Source of the DNA: Trichobilharzia regenti
Taxonomy: Eukaryota; Platyhelminthes; Trematoda; Strigeidida; Schistosomatidae
NCBI GenBank assembly: GCA_944472135.2
Contig: OX235270.1
Location: 47,802,352 to 47,866,351 of the forward strand
Reading direction: 5' to 3'
DNA: 64,000 nucleotides
The notes below the pieces were generated by a model that worked only from the letters and a program-made list of their open reading frames with translations, did not search any database and was not told the DNA's origin. Numbering within the stretch: position 1 is the stretch's first letter; each line of letters begins with the position of its first letter. The position numbers were made by a program, and so were the translations under genes. Shown here one piece after another: positions 56,067-64,000 of the stretch.

Positions 56067-56224
56067 TCCGAGGTTTTCCAATAGTTCTCTAACTAATGTC
56101 AGCTCATGATGAAATCCTGAAACAAATTCCTGAATCCCGCCCTCTCTGTGTGTTTTCGTGTAATTCGGTCATCTCGAAATACTAATACTACGATTATAAA
56201 TAATTACTACAAATTGGCGTCGCG

Positions 56225-56998
56225 ATGGAACTAAATAACCTGGGAAATTTTCCTCTAAAGGGTTCTCCGCGGGAGATTGCTGATTATTTTGAATGCTTCG
56301 ACGCGTGGTGCATTTCCAAGAATGTTCGGGATGACAAAATTCCAGCACATTTCATCACTGCTATTGGGCTAGATGCATATAGCCTAGTGAAGACTCTGTC
56401 GTTTCCAGATAAACCAATTTCTCTGCCACATTATAAACTACGTGAACTTCTGATAGATCACTTCCATATAACTACTTTTGAGACGCGAGAGAGGGCTCAA
56501 TTCAACAAACTGGTTCGTGCTCCCAACCAGAAGATTCGAGAATTCATTCTTCAACTTCAAATTCAAGCTTCAAAGTGTAACTTTGGAGATCAGCTGCATA
56601 CACAACTACGTGATCGTCTAACTGTTGGAATCAATATTCCTAAGTTAGAGAAAGAGTTAATTCAGATTCCTTCCTGTACCTTTCAAACTGCTAAAGATTT
56701 ATGTATGACATATGAAGATGTCAATAATGAATACTCTGCTCCCACTACGTCAGTGTCTGATGTCATGCTTTCTAAAGTCGAAAATACAAGTGGTCATGGA
56801 AAGCAATCCAAACTGTCGTCCACAGGTAATAGAATGCAGCGAGAGATCAAAAACATTAAACCGTGTTTATCCTGTGGAAAGTTACATCTACGAAGCACTT
56901 GCCGTTTTCGGGGTGCTAAGTGTCACAAATGTGGTAAAGTTGGACACATCAAAACTGTTTGCAGAAGTTCGAATACTTATGTTACTCAGCATTCTTAA
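56225..56998 (+). CDS. Intact gag protein of the gag-only element (257 aa)
   Basis: An open frame from ATG 56225 just after the 5' LTR. An N-terminal capsid-like region (residues 1-180) contains GSPREIADYFECFDAW, LRELLIDHF and RAQFNKLVRAPNQKIREFIL. Two zinc knuckles lie at the end: CLSCGKLHLRSTC (CX2CX3HX4C, about 218-230) and CHKCGKVGHIKTVC (CX2CX4HX4C, about 237-250). Such gag proteins assemble particles around element RNA. No protease or RT follows, so mobilisation would need enzymes from a related full element. Preservation of gag while pol is deleted is unusual for simple decay. Confidence 0.85.
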   Translation: MELNNLGNFPLKGSPREIADYFECFDAWCISKNVRDDKIPAHFITAIGLDAYSLVKTLSFPDKPISLPHYKLRELLIDHFHITTFETRERAQFNKLVRAPNQKIREFILQLQIQASKCNFGDQLHTQLRDRLTVGINIPKLEKELIQIPSCTFQTAKDLCMTYEDVNNEYSAPTTSVSDVMLSKVENTSGHGKQSKLSSTGNRMQREIKNIKPCLSCGKLHLRSTCRFRGAKCHKCGKVGHIKTVCRSSNTYVTQHS

Positions 56999-57022
56999 GA
57001 TTCTCCCAATCTGTCTAGTAAA

Positions 57023-57667
57023 ATGGAGTCAATGTGTCTTTCAACTTTTCACAATACTCAGTCTCATCCAATGAAAACCTCCACTACAAGTTCGGCAACT
57101 CAAGCGTCAACTGTTTTCAAAAATGAGGTAGCTGAGTTACAATGCGAACTGTCGAAAACACGAAAAAAACTGAATGAGATGAGAGAGCAACTGATTAAAA
57201 TTGAGGAATTACTGCATATGCATAGACTACGTCTGGTGAATGCAGAGCATACAAGTACCCGTGAAAGTCCAGCAAAACTATTCAAATCTGGAATTCTCAG
57301 AAAGCATCTGATGTCCACGACTTCTGATGTACATTATTACAAAGATAATAACTATAGACCTTCTGTTGGAATCATACTACAAAATATGAGAAATCGAGTG
57401 GTGAAGATATTAGACATCAACGATCACTGAGTTCATAACAGACACCTGGACAAAATGACAATAAATGAAGTAGGTCGTTCCAATTATATTATTAATGATT
57501 CCGCTACTAATCCTGATTTTGTAGATAATTCAGAAATAAGTCTAGATGATACTGATGGAAATAATATCACAGAATCAGTTAGAAGGTCGCAGAGACTGGC
57601 AAGCAAACCGAGACATCGTTATAAATACGCAAGGAGATATTCGACGTGTGGCGGATGTGGTGATTGA
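57023..57667 (+). pseudogene. Residual 3' pol region of the gag-only element
   Basis: A first frame (57023-57430) carries a coiled-coil-like segment (AELQCELSKTRKKLNEMREQ) and a tail shared with G2. After a TGA at 57428 a second frame (57455-57667) carries ITESVRRSQRLASKPRHRYK. It corresponds to the extreme C-terminus of the G2 gypsy polyprotein and contains no catalytic domain. Confidence 0.65.
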
Positions 57668-57849
57668 CAATTTCTATCTCTGTATTGTTCAAGTACTTAC
57701 TGTTGGCTTTTGATATGTTTCATATATGAATTGCATTATAATTCCGCTAAATACAAATTCCTGAATTCCGCCCTCTCTGTGTTTTGGTTGAATTCGTGTA
57801 ATTCGGTCATCTCGAAATACTAATACTACGATTACAAATAATTACTATA
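57656..57849 (+). repeat. 3' LTR of the gag-only element
   Basis: Begins TGTGGTGATTGACAATTTC, overlapping the last codons of the tail frame, and ends TTACTATA just before the TGAAC duplication. It has about the same length as the 5' LTR once the ribozyme insertion is removed. Confidence 0.85.
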
Positions 57850-59340
57850 TGAACCGGCGAAGTTTAAGAATAGGGTCCCAAAACCTTCAACGCTCAAATG
57901 ACCTTGAACGCATGCTAGTCGTTGGCTAACTATGAACCTTCAGTTCAGTGATTCGACTTAAACAGTGAAGGTCAGGATCCCCTGTTGAGAGAACAAAACT
58001 GTAGTCTAATAATTTTGCGTAATTATTTACAACCGTAGATTTCTTGTACATCTTCAAACAAGCTCCTTCATATAGGACACAGGAATACTGATGTCGATGT
58101 TTTGCTTGATAATTCCTTTATATTTTCTATAGTTTGGTCTGTAAGTGTTAGTTATGTTTTTACAAGTTGATCATTGGTTCTCTAGCTGATATCAATCCGT
58201 GATCAACTCATGAAAAACTCCTTTACAAATAAAATCTGCTGTTTAAACCATCGGTACATCAGTAAACAAAGCAGACACTTCAACTGATATTTTGAACTTG
58301 TCATTTACATTTAAAACTATCCTTTACAATATGTGTTCTACCAATTCATTATACGGAGGCTGTAGGAGTTTCACCAACTATTTAGCTGTTATGCGATATG
58401 AAGAATTAAACATATTCGTCTCTGGTGTAAGTTGTAAACACCCATATAATGTTGATACCACTGTACCCATAGGCTTAGGTAATCCGTATAACTCTTGTGA
58501 AAAACTTGAATGTTTCTGGTGCTTTTGATGATCATTGAGTGAGTTATTCATCTTCGCTATGTGTTCCGTTGGAATGGTGATTACTATTCCGAAAACTTCA
58601 TCCGGCCTATTAATTAATAAATTCTTATTTTTCCCCAGTTAATTTAAGATTTCACTATGTTTCCTGGTTAAGATGCTATTTGATTTCTATTTGCTATTCA
58701 TACATTTATAGGAGCTGTAGACTAAATAATAAAGCGCTCAAGATTTTCTATCTTTTCCGCTAAAATTGTTTTCGCCTTATATGTTCGTCTTCGACATGAT
58801 GCTGAATCCATAGGAATACACCTAACGACTAGACACATCACACTAATTACTAGTGTCCAATGCAAGTACCCATTACAGTCCTACAGGAGGACAATCGAGA
58901 GTCTGTGGTGGACTTTCTACTCTGTTAGCTTGGTTACCCAAATTCAAATAGAAAATAAAACACTAAATCAGCTTAGTTACGGGAAGAATATATTAAAGTT
59001 TCGTTACTTGGGTTTACAAAGATCCCAAAATCCACAATAAACGTAGTAGACTCCAGAGGCGCTGCGGGAAGACTGCTCCAGTACTAATTCTCCAATGTTG
59101 ACGTTTCCGGAGGTCGGCCAAAGTACGTGGGAAGAAACTAAGGGTGCTCCTGCAAAAATTTGAGATAGAAAGCGGATGATTAAAAATTGATCGATGGCAG
59201 TTGAGACGGTGGAGAAGACGGAGAGTCCGAGTCAGAACTATATATTTATTCAAAGTACAGAGTTTATGGCTAAAACAAAGTGATGTACAATATGTTCATT
59301 TCTTACATAGTAGTAAAAATTGGATAAGTTTATTTTTGAG
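57850..59340. other. LTR relict, then non-coding DNA
   Basis: 57950-58030 resembles the Boudicca-type LTR (CCTTCAGTTCAGTGATTCGA, then AATAATTTTGCGTAATTATT). From 58100 to 59340 I see no gene or repeat I can name. A 79-codon minus frame at 59253-59014 is unconvincing. Confidence 0.4.
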
Positions 59341-59346
59341 GACTCC

Positions 59347-59640
59347 ACAAGTCCGAATAGCTCAGTGGTAACATCTTTGACTGCAGCACTGGATGACGTG
59401 GGTCCGAATCTCAGAAGGGACATGAGTTCCTTTAAGGTTGCAGTTACGCCTTGCTAACTACTGAGTGCCAACTAGCACAAAACCTAGGTCCAAGGTTTCC
59501 TGCCAATTGCCTCCAACCATCTAACATCAACAATTCAAAGTGCACCTTGATGGCGAGCTACCTAGAATGGTGGCCACACTGACTGACTGATAGAATTCAG
59601 CCTGCGACAAACGAAGGACTTGACACATCGCAGTAGTTAA
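59347..59640 (+). mobile_element. tRNA-derived SINE with (TAA)n tail
   Basis: The head has A-box TAGCTCAGTGGT and B-box GGGTCCGAATCTC. The body ends GGACTTGACACATCGCAG, followed by a (TAA)n run at 59637-59653. It is a different family from the SINE at 10.4 kb. A (TAA)n tail suggests mobilisation by a partner whose 3' end is a TAA/ATT repeat, as in the RTE copies here. Confidence 0.65.
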
Positions 59641-60440
59641 TAATAATAATAAATCTACTTTATTTCAGAAACAGTACTTATAATACAGAATGGAATTCTC
59701 AGCATTTGTCACAATATTGCATCTGATTTGCTTAAAATATAAATAAAATTAAAACATAACAACCAGAGAAATTTGTCCACATTTACAATATAAAGTCAAA
59801 AATATTCGAAGCACGAATTGAGAATATTAAATATTATAATAATAACTGAGTTTGTTTCAAACAGTTTTGTGGTTTCATTTTGTTAATTTTATCATGTTAT
59901 AGATTATAGAATCTAGTGTTCTGTTGATATAGTATGGCGAGAGAAATACAAAATTAACAGCTTAAATGATGTTCACACTTATGAAAAAATAAAAAATTGA
60001 GAGGATTATAAATATAAGAAGTACAATAACAATAAAAGTTAATGTTGCAAGGGTGGATGAAATGGTTTATTTATTGGTGCAAAGAAGGTTAGTTAGTTCA
60101 TGCCTAACACTATTTTCATCACATAAAGTACGTGCCAAATATGGTATAGTGGAATTTTTATACTTAGACATACGTGCATGAAGTCTTCTGAAAAGACTTC
60201 TTGTTTTACCTGAGGAGACACAAGATTGGAGCTGTGGGTAAAGTGGATGCTCACAGTCTGACAAAATTCTTTTGGAAAATTGTTGCATGACATCAAGTGC
60301 CTGTCAATGATGTGGCCCAATGGGATACCACTAGCCTTACTGACAGTCTTCAGAGTTCTACGAAGTATGACATAGTCTTTTTCAGAGTGTCCAGTGAAAA
60401 TAATATTATCCAGTGTCCAATGAAAATGATATTATCTGTA
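59641..60440 (-). pseudogene. CR1/L2-type non-LTR element, 3' end
   Basis: The minus strand from 60440 has TVSKASGIPLGHIIDRHLMS, then ILSDCEHPLYPQLQSCVSSG, KTRSLFRRLHARMSKYKNST and IPYLARTLCDENSVRHELTN, ending at the stop at 60067. This is the conserved extreme C-terminus of CR1/L2-type ORF2 proteins (xxHPLYPxxxxxPSG...TxRYxxSFxPxAxxLL pattern). The two registers need one frameshift near 60280. About 410 bp of 3' UTR follow down to the (TAA/TTA)n at 59640. RT and endonuclease are absent. Confidence 0.7.
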
Positions 60441-60498
60441 TAACCTATTGGTATTGATTTTATTAGCTGTATTATTGATTAAACTTGCTGCTTAATGA

Positions 60499-60500
<2 letters not shown>

Positions 60501-60553
<53 letters not shown>
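60501..60553. repeat. (TA)n microsatellite
   Basis: About 53 bp of pure alternating AT, ending 36 bp before the ATG of the 60590-61198 open frame, so it may lie in that gene's promoter or 5' UTR. Confidence 0.95.
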
Positions 60554-60556
<3 letters not shown>

Positions 60557-60589
60557 GCAAGTGTATTTAGCCATTGTCAATAATTCAGT

Positions 60590-61198
60590 ATGTCTGCATA
60601 TTTAGGAAATAGAAATTCGAACATGAGGCGTAACAGACAGGACTTAGAAGCCAATTCACTAGTGAATCCATTTTGCAAATTTTCTACTGTAACTAATGAA
60701 ACAGAAGACAGTGTATTGCAGCCGTCAAATTCACTACAATTATATTCGTGTATACACAACGAACCATTTTATAAATTTTATGGTGCAATTCATGAGTCGA
60801 ATGAATATGCCATGCCATCAACAAATATTAAATTATCAAAAACATTAAGTAACACCAGAAAAAGAATGAATTGTAAACTTTCTGATCTCGGTTGTTCACC
60901 TATATCAGAAGAATCATTGAATGCAAAAAATTCACATATTAGTGAAATCACATCCCTTTTGAATAACAGAACTAAACAGTTAATAAACACTTCTAAACAG
61001 TCGAGACAAATAAGTTATGAACTTAGTTATTCATCAATCAACAAAGTGGAAACACTGAAACGCGAATGTGAACAATTAGGTAAACTTGTATCCAATTTAC
61101 AAATGAGGACGGAACAGCGATCAAAAGTCAATAAACGACTGAGAGCTAAAATTAACGGTCTTCTCAGTATAGTTCAGATATTAAAAGCTAATATATAG
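60590..61198 (+). CDS. Unknown protein with C-terminal coiled coil (202 aa)
   Basis: I do not recognise this protein. The frame is intact from ATG 60590 to TAG 61198. The sequence is polar and Asn/Ser-rich, with no retroelement motif, signal peptide or membrane segment. Residues about 75-95 are basic (LSKTLSNTRKRMNCKL). Residues about 145-200 fit a coiled coil (INKVETLKRECEQLGKLVSN, then KVNKRLRAKINGLLSIVQIL). A possible poly(A) signal AATAAA lies near 61268. A non-transposon single-exon gene, perhaps a centrosomal or kinetochore-type coiled-coil protein, is plausible but is inference from composition only. It could also be the last exon of a larger gene. Confidence 0.5.
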   Translation: MSAYLGNRNSNMRRNRQDLEANSLVNPFCKFSTVTNETEDSVLQPSNSLQLYSCIHNEPFYKFYGAIHESNEYAMPSTNIKLSKTLSNTRKRMNCKLSDLGCSPISEESLNAKNSHISEITSLLNNRTKQLINTSKQSRQISYELSYSSINKVETLKRECEQLGKLVSNLQMRTEQRSKVNKRLRAKINGLLSIVQILKANI

Positions 61199-61244
61199 TA
61201 TAGCAGATATGGTTCAGTAGTTTATTACGATAAATGAGTTTTTG

Positions 61245-61400
61245 TTTTTTCCCTTCCTTGCTATTCAAATAAAAAATAAGGCTTCAAACTTTTCAATTTT
61301 CAGTAGCGGTGTTGCTTTCACGAGACTTGGTTGTTAGCCTCAAACTCAAGCGCATCTCTTTTTCAATACTACTACAGGCTAACAAAATAGATGAGGTTTA
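61245..61400 (-). mobile_element. SINE body fragment
   Basis: The minus strand carries the family body (TTGAGTTTGAGGCTAACAAC, then ACCGCTACTGAAAATTG) and an A-rich end. It is more diverged than the 10.4-kb copy. It lies in the 3' flank of the unknown gene and may supply the AATAAA near 61268. Confidence 0.45.
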
Positions 61401-61829
61401 GAAATAATCCATCACAAAACTATGTTGTGAAATTAGTTGATTACTGTCTAAACAGCGTTTCAGTGGCTTCCAATAAAGGTCAGCCTTCACTATCAGTATC
61501 TGGAAGTCGTTTAGACTTCTGGATAAAATACAGTCAGACTGACTAAGTATTAAATATTTATGTTTCTACAACCTTGGGAATCACTGATTTGAAATGACTC
61601 ATAAAATAAGTTAGTAGGTATTGTGGTGCTATTTCTCTGTTTTTTCTGTGGCGTCACAAAATGTAGTACAGCGTAATGAGTTTAACTTACAAACCTGTTT
61701 CTCCTTTTCTTTACGGTTGTCAAAATGTCACCTAATTCAATGTCTACATGTCATATGGATGCTTTGTTATTTACTGGAAATCCTCACAATTATGATATTA
61801 TATGGTGTTCACACCGATAAAATGTTGAC

Positions 61830-62660
61830 TGCCGTTATTATCATTGCTATTATTATTATTACTTTTGTTAATAATATTCTTCTTTTAAGTGAGACACAGA
61901 GTTTTAGCAGTACATCTCCATTGTATTCTTTTAATGCCTCATCCTTACCTGGTTCCGCGACTCCCCACAAGCCTTCATTTTCTCTTCACGTGATCTTTTT
62001 CATGTCACCTTCGGATTCTCAGCTCGTGTTCCACTTTAAGAACTGGCATGTCATGTTACTTAAAGGTCTCCTTAGTTTATATTTCATCCGTCTCCACTTC
62101 CTTCTGCATTTTTGTTGGGTAATAGGTTCTTCTGCTATTCTCTGACATAGTTCTGAGTCGCTTGCTTATATTTCCTCGCCATCTCCAGTATCGGACGGAG
62201 GCAGATGTTAGTGGAAGTTTGCAGCAGGTTGTTAGAAATACACTTGATAACTCGTTCACCAAATCTCTAAACCATACATAGGTGCTGAATTAACATCGGT
62301 GTTGGAAATTAGCACCTTTTTCATTGCGCTGAGTGACGTAGAGGTCCACAGTGAATTGAGAGGAATGAACGCTTTCCTGTCTTGCATTTCCAATCCTAGC
62401 TTTGACATCCTCGTCCGTGCGTCATGTAGTTTAAACGACATTGTAGAGATAAATGAATGATACGACTTCATCCAGATTCCTCTCGATGATAGTCATTAAT
62501 GCTTACTGTTTTTGTTGGTGTTTGGGTATCTTTGTCACATCTATCTTTCGTATGTCCACCTCAAGTCCTGTTTTCCCTGTCTCTCGTTAGTAAATCTCCG
62601 AGTGTGTGAAGCATCAGACATAGAACATCCACGAAATCCAGAACTTCTAGGGTCTTTTTG
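61830..62660 (-). pseudogene. RTE-clade (SR2-like) fragment, 5'-truncated
   Basis: Minus strand: the end of RT and the C-terminal domain of the same family as 6355-9470. Pieces are VDVLCLMLHT-like near 62640, ARTRMSKLGLEMQDRKAFIP and LNSLWTSTSLSAMKKVLISN at 62440-62300, then degenerate GRP-type sequence to about 61960. It ends at an (ATT)n-rich run (61830-61862). Frameshifts are frequent. Confidence 0.65.
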
Positions 62661-64000
62661 TTAGTTCAACTTGTGAATCAACTGTTACCAAATGGATCAA
62701 TCACAAAAAGTTAATAAAATGGACACCTTTTCTGCCGTAAGCTGGCGAATGTTATAAAAGTGAAGGGGACTGTTTTATTTGATAAGTTTCTGTGCATTAG
62801 GCCAAGAAAGTGTAGTGCGTAGCAGGAAAGTATACTGAAATACTTACCAGTGACCAAAAAATTAAAAACTGTGCAAGAATAAATTTGATATCCCTTCGTC
62901 ATCATGCATTTCTATCCTTACATTGATTGGCCACTGGAGAGTAACTAATATCATGCTTCTGGCCCTTGGTTTTGGTCCAGACAAAATTCTATCGGTCAAA
63001 CTCTCAATGCGGCCATCAACATAGGCGACTCGTCGTTGCGGTGCACTCTAGACTGATATTAGATGGTTGAAAGTGATCGGTAAGAAGCCCTGAATCTAAC
63101 TTTTTCACTTTTTCTCTTTATTATTCAAGACATTAATTTTCTATTTCTCCATACTTCATGTTCTTATCATTTAATTCCGTGTGTTGATGTACAGCATCAT
63201 ATTTGAGATCAGCACAAAGTTACTGCAGACTACATTTTGTTCGCTTCACTTTGTTAGTTGAAACATATTCTACATACATTCTATGATTTTCGCTTTCTAA
63301 GTCAATTTATTTCATTCTCTTAGCTAATTTAAGTATAAGTTGATACCTTTAATAAATTCCATTCCTTAATGTTCTACGCACATACAATGAAAAGTGACTG
63401 ATCGATTAGGCACTGTTAAGTGTTTAACAAAGCATTAAGGTCCTAATGGCAACTGTTGTTCACTAGTGGGTTTCCGTGACGTGGAAGCCAAATTAATGAT
63501 GTCATGAAATAACAGTTTACTGAATTCGCTTTTAAATGGGAAAACTAACTTTCTAATGAAGGCTACAAAAATGAATGTTAGTTTTAGATTTCACTATCAT
63601 ATGGTTTCAAACGTAAGATGGGAGAATGGAGTGATGGTTGTTTGAATTTACCGTCAGTATTCAGCTTCTTATTCCTATTAATATACTCATACATTTTTCC
63701 CATCACTTTGAGTTTCCTCCCGTAGATTACTTTTCACCGTTTTATTCTGGAAACAGATTCTTGTCCAGGATTGTTCAGCTTCCAAGAGCATTGATAATTA
63801 ATAACTCTTTCAGTTGGTCATTTCTACCTTTTGATACATTAGTCTATTGATTTTATGTATTTTTAAATGTTCTGTTATTCACGCATTTCAGTACATTATA
63901 TTCATTTGTGTATTTATATTGCATTAGAACCACTTTAAAAAAAAATCAGAAATACAACTTCCCAATTATTTTCACTAGTTAATGGATAAAATAGATATAC
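62661..64000. other. Non-coding stretch
   Basis: No gene, RNA or repeat that I can support. It is AT-rich with short frames only. Confidence 0.5.

Larger units (their letters stand above)
55750..56122. mobile_element. Palindromic pair of tRNA-like/hammerhead SINE units
   Basis: Flanked by 11-bp direct repeats CAAATTCCTGA (55739-55749 and 56123-56133). Two 162-bp arms (55780-55941 and 55962-56123, the last base of the right arm being shared with the duplication) are inverted copies with no indels around a 20-nt spacer. Each arm has a tRNA-like RNA polymerase III promoter and a hammerhead ribozyme. The minus-strand unit is the more complete one, with A-box, B-box and the 3' tail to 55750. Schistosome Sm-alpha repeats are known to combine a pol III promoter with a hammerhead ribozyme, and this is most likely a relative. 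Confidence 0.85.
55647..56213 (+). repeat. 5' LTR of the gag-only element, with internal insertion
   Basis: Matches the 3' LTR (57656-57849) on either side of the insertion at 55750-56122. It ends CTACGATTATAAATAATTAC and is followed by AATTGGCGTCGCGATGG, which may include the primer site and runs into the gag ATG at 56225. Confidence 0.85.
55647..57849 (+). mobile_element. 2.2-kb gag-only LTR retrotransposon with TSD
   Basis: The 5' LTR starts TGTGGTGA at 55647 and the 3' LTR ends TTACTATA at 57849. Both sides carry the 5-bp duplication TGAAC (55642-55646 and 57850-57854). Inside are an intact gag frame and only the extreme 3' end of the pol region, so protease, RT and most of integrase have been deleted. 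The tail (SVRRSQRLASKPRHRYKYAR) places it in the same family as the G2 gypsy copies. The 5' LTR is itself interrupted by a 373-bp ribozyme-bearing insertion. Confidence 0.9.

Noticed and set aside
1..64000. CRISPR arrays, bacterial operons or rRNA genes
   Set aside because: None is seen. Repeats are dispersed retroelements and the gene structure is eukaryotic.

Overview
The window looks like chromosomal DNA of a schistosome-type flatworm (Trematoda, Schistosomatidae). It is AT-rich, gene-poor and packed with retroelement families known from Schistosoma: Ty3/gypsy elements of the CsRn1/Boudicca clade, BEL/Pao, RTE (SR2-like) and CR1 non-LTR elements, Penelope-like elements with GIY-YIG endonuclease, tRNA-derived SINEs, and a SINE-like repeat carrying a hammerhead ribozyme. 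The one recognisable host gene has introns of 31-37 nt near its start codon, a gene architecture typical of schistosomes.

Layout. 1-10.7 kb: non-coding DNA, two Penelope-like pseudogenes, a nearly full-length decayed RTE element (minus) and several SINEs, one with a clear target-site duplication. 10.7-18.73 kb: the 5' half of a neutral sphingomyelinase gene (minus strand). Four small exons lie within 511 bp and a fifth 4.3 kb downstream, with two RTE-like fragments in the long intron. 19.86-54.8 kb: a nested retroelement block dominated by inverted duplications. The left arm (19.86-32.87 kb) mirrors the right arm (43.95-52.66 kb) almost base for base. Inside it, a 2.9-kb block (Boudicca 5' end plus a decayed gypsy) occurs three times, two copies direct and one inverted. 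Between the arms lie one decayed Boudicca-type element (minus) and a BEL/Pao element whose 1,624-codon polyprotein is fully open. 54.8-57.85 kb: a 2.2-kb gag-only LTR element with perfect 5-bp target duplications. Its 5' LTR is interrupted by a palindromic pair of tRNA-like/hammerhead-ribozyme units. 58-64 kb: mostly non-coding DNA with a SINE, the 3' end of a CR1/L2-type element, an RTE fragment and one intact 202-codon open frame of unknown function.

Functionally, the only elements here that look able to make protein are the host sphingomyelinase (partial), the BEL/Pao polyprotein, the gag of the 2.2-kb element, ORF1 of the CR1 element and the 60.6-kb unknown gene. Everything else is broken by stops, frameshifts or deletions. 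The near-identity of the palindrome arms, compared with the decay of the elements inside them, means the duplication is very recent or is an assembly artefact. That should be settled before biology is built on the 20-54 kb region.
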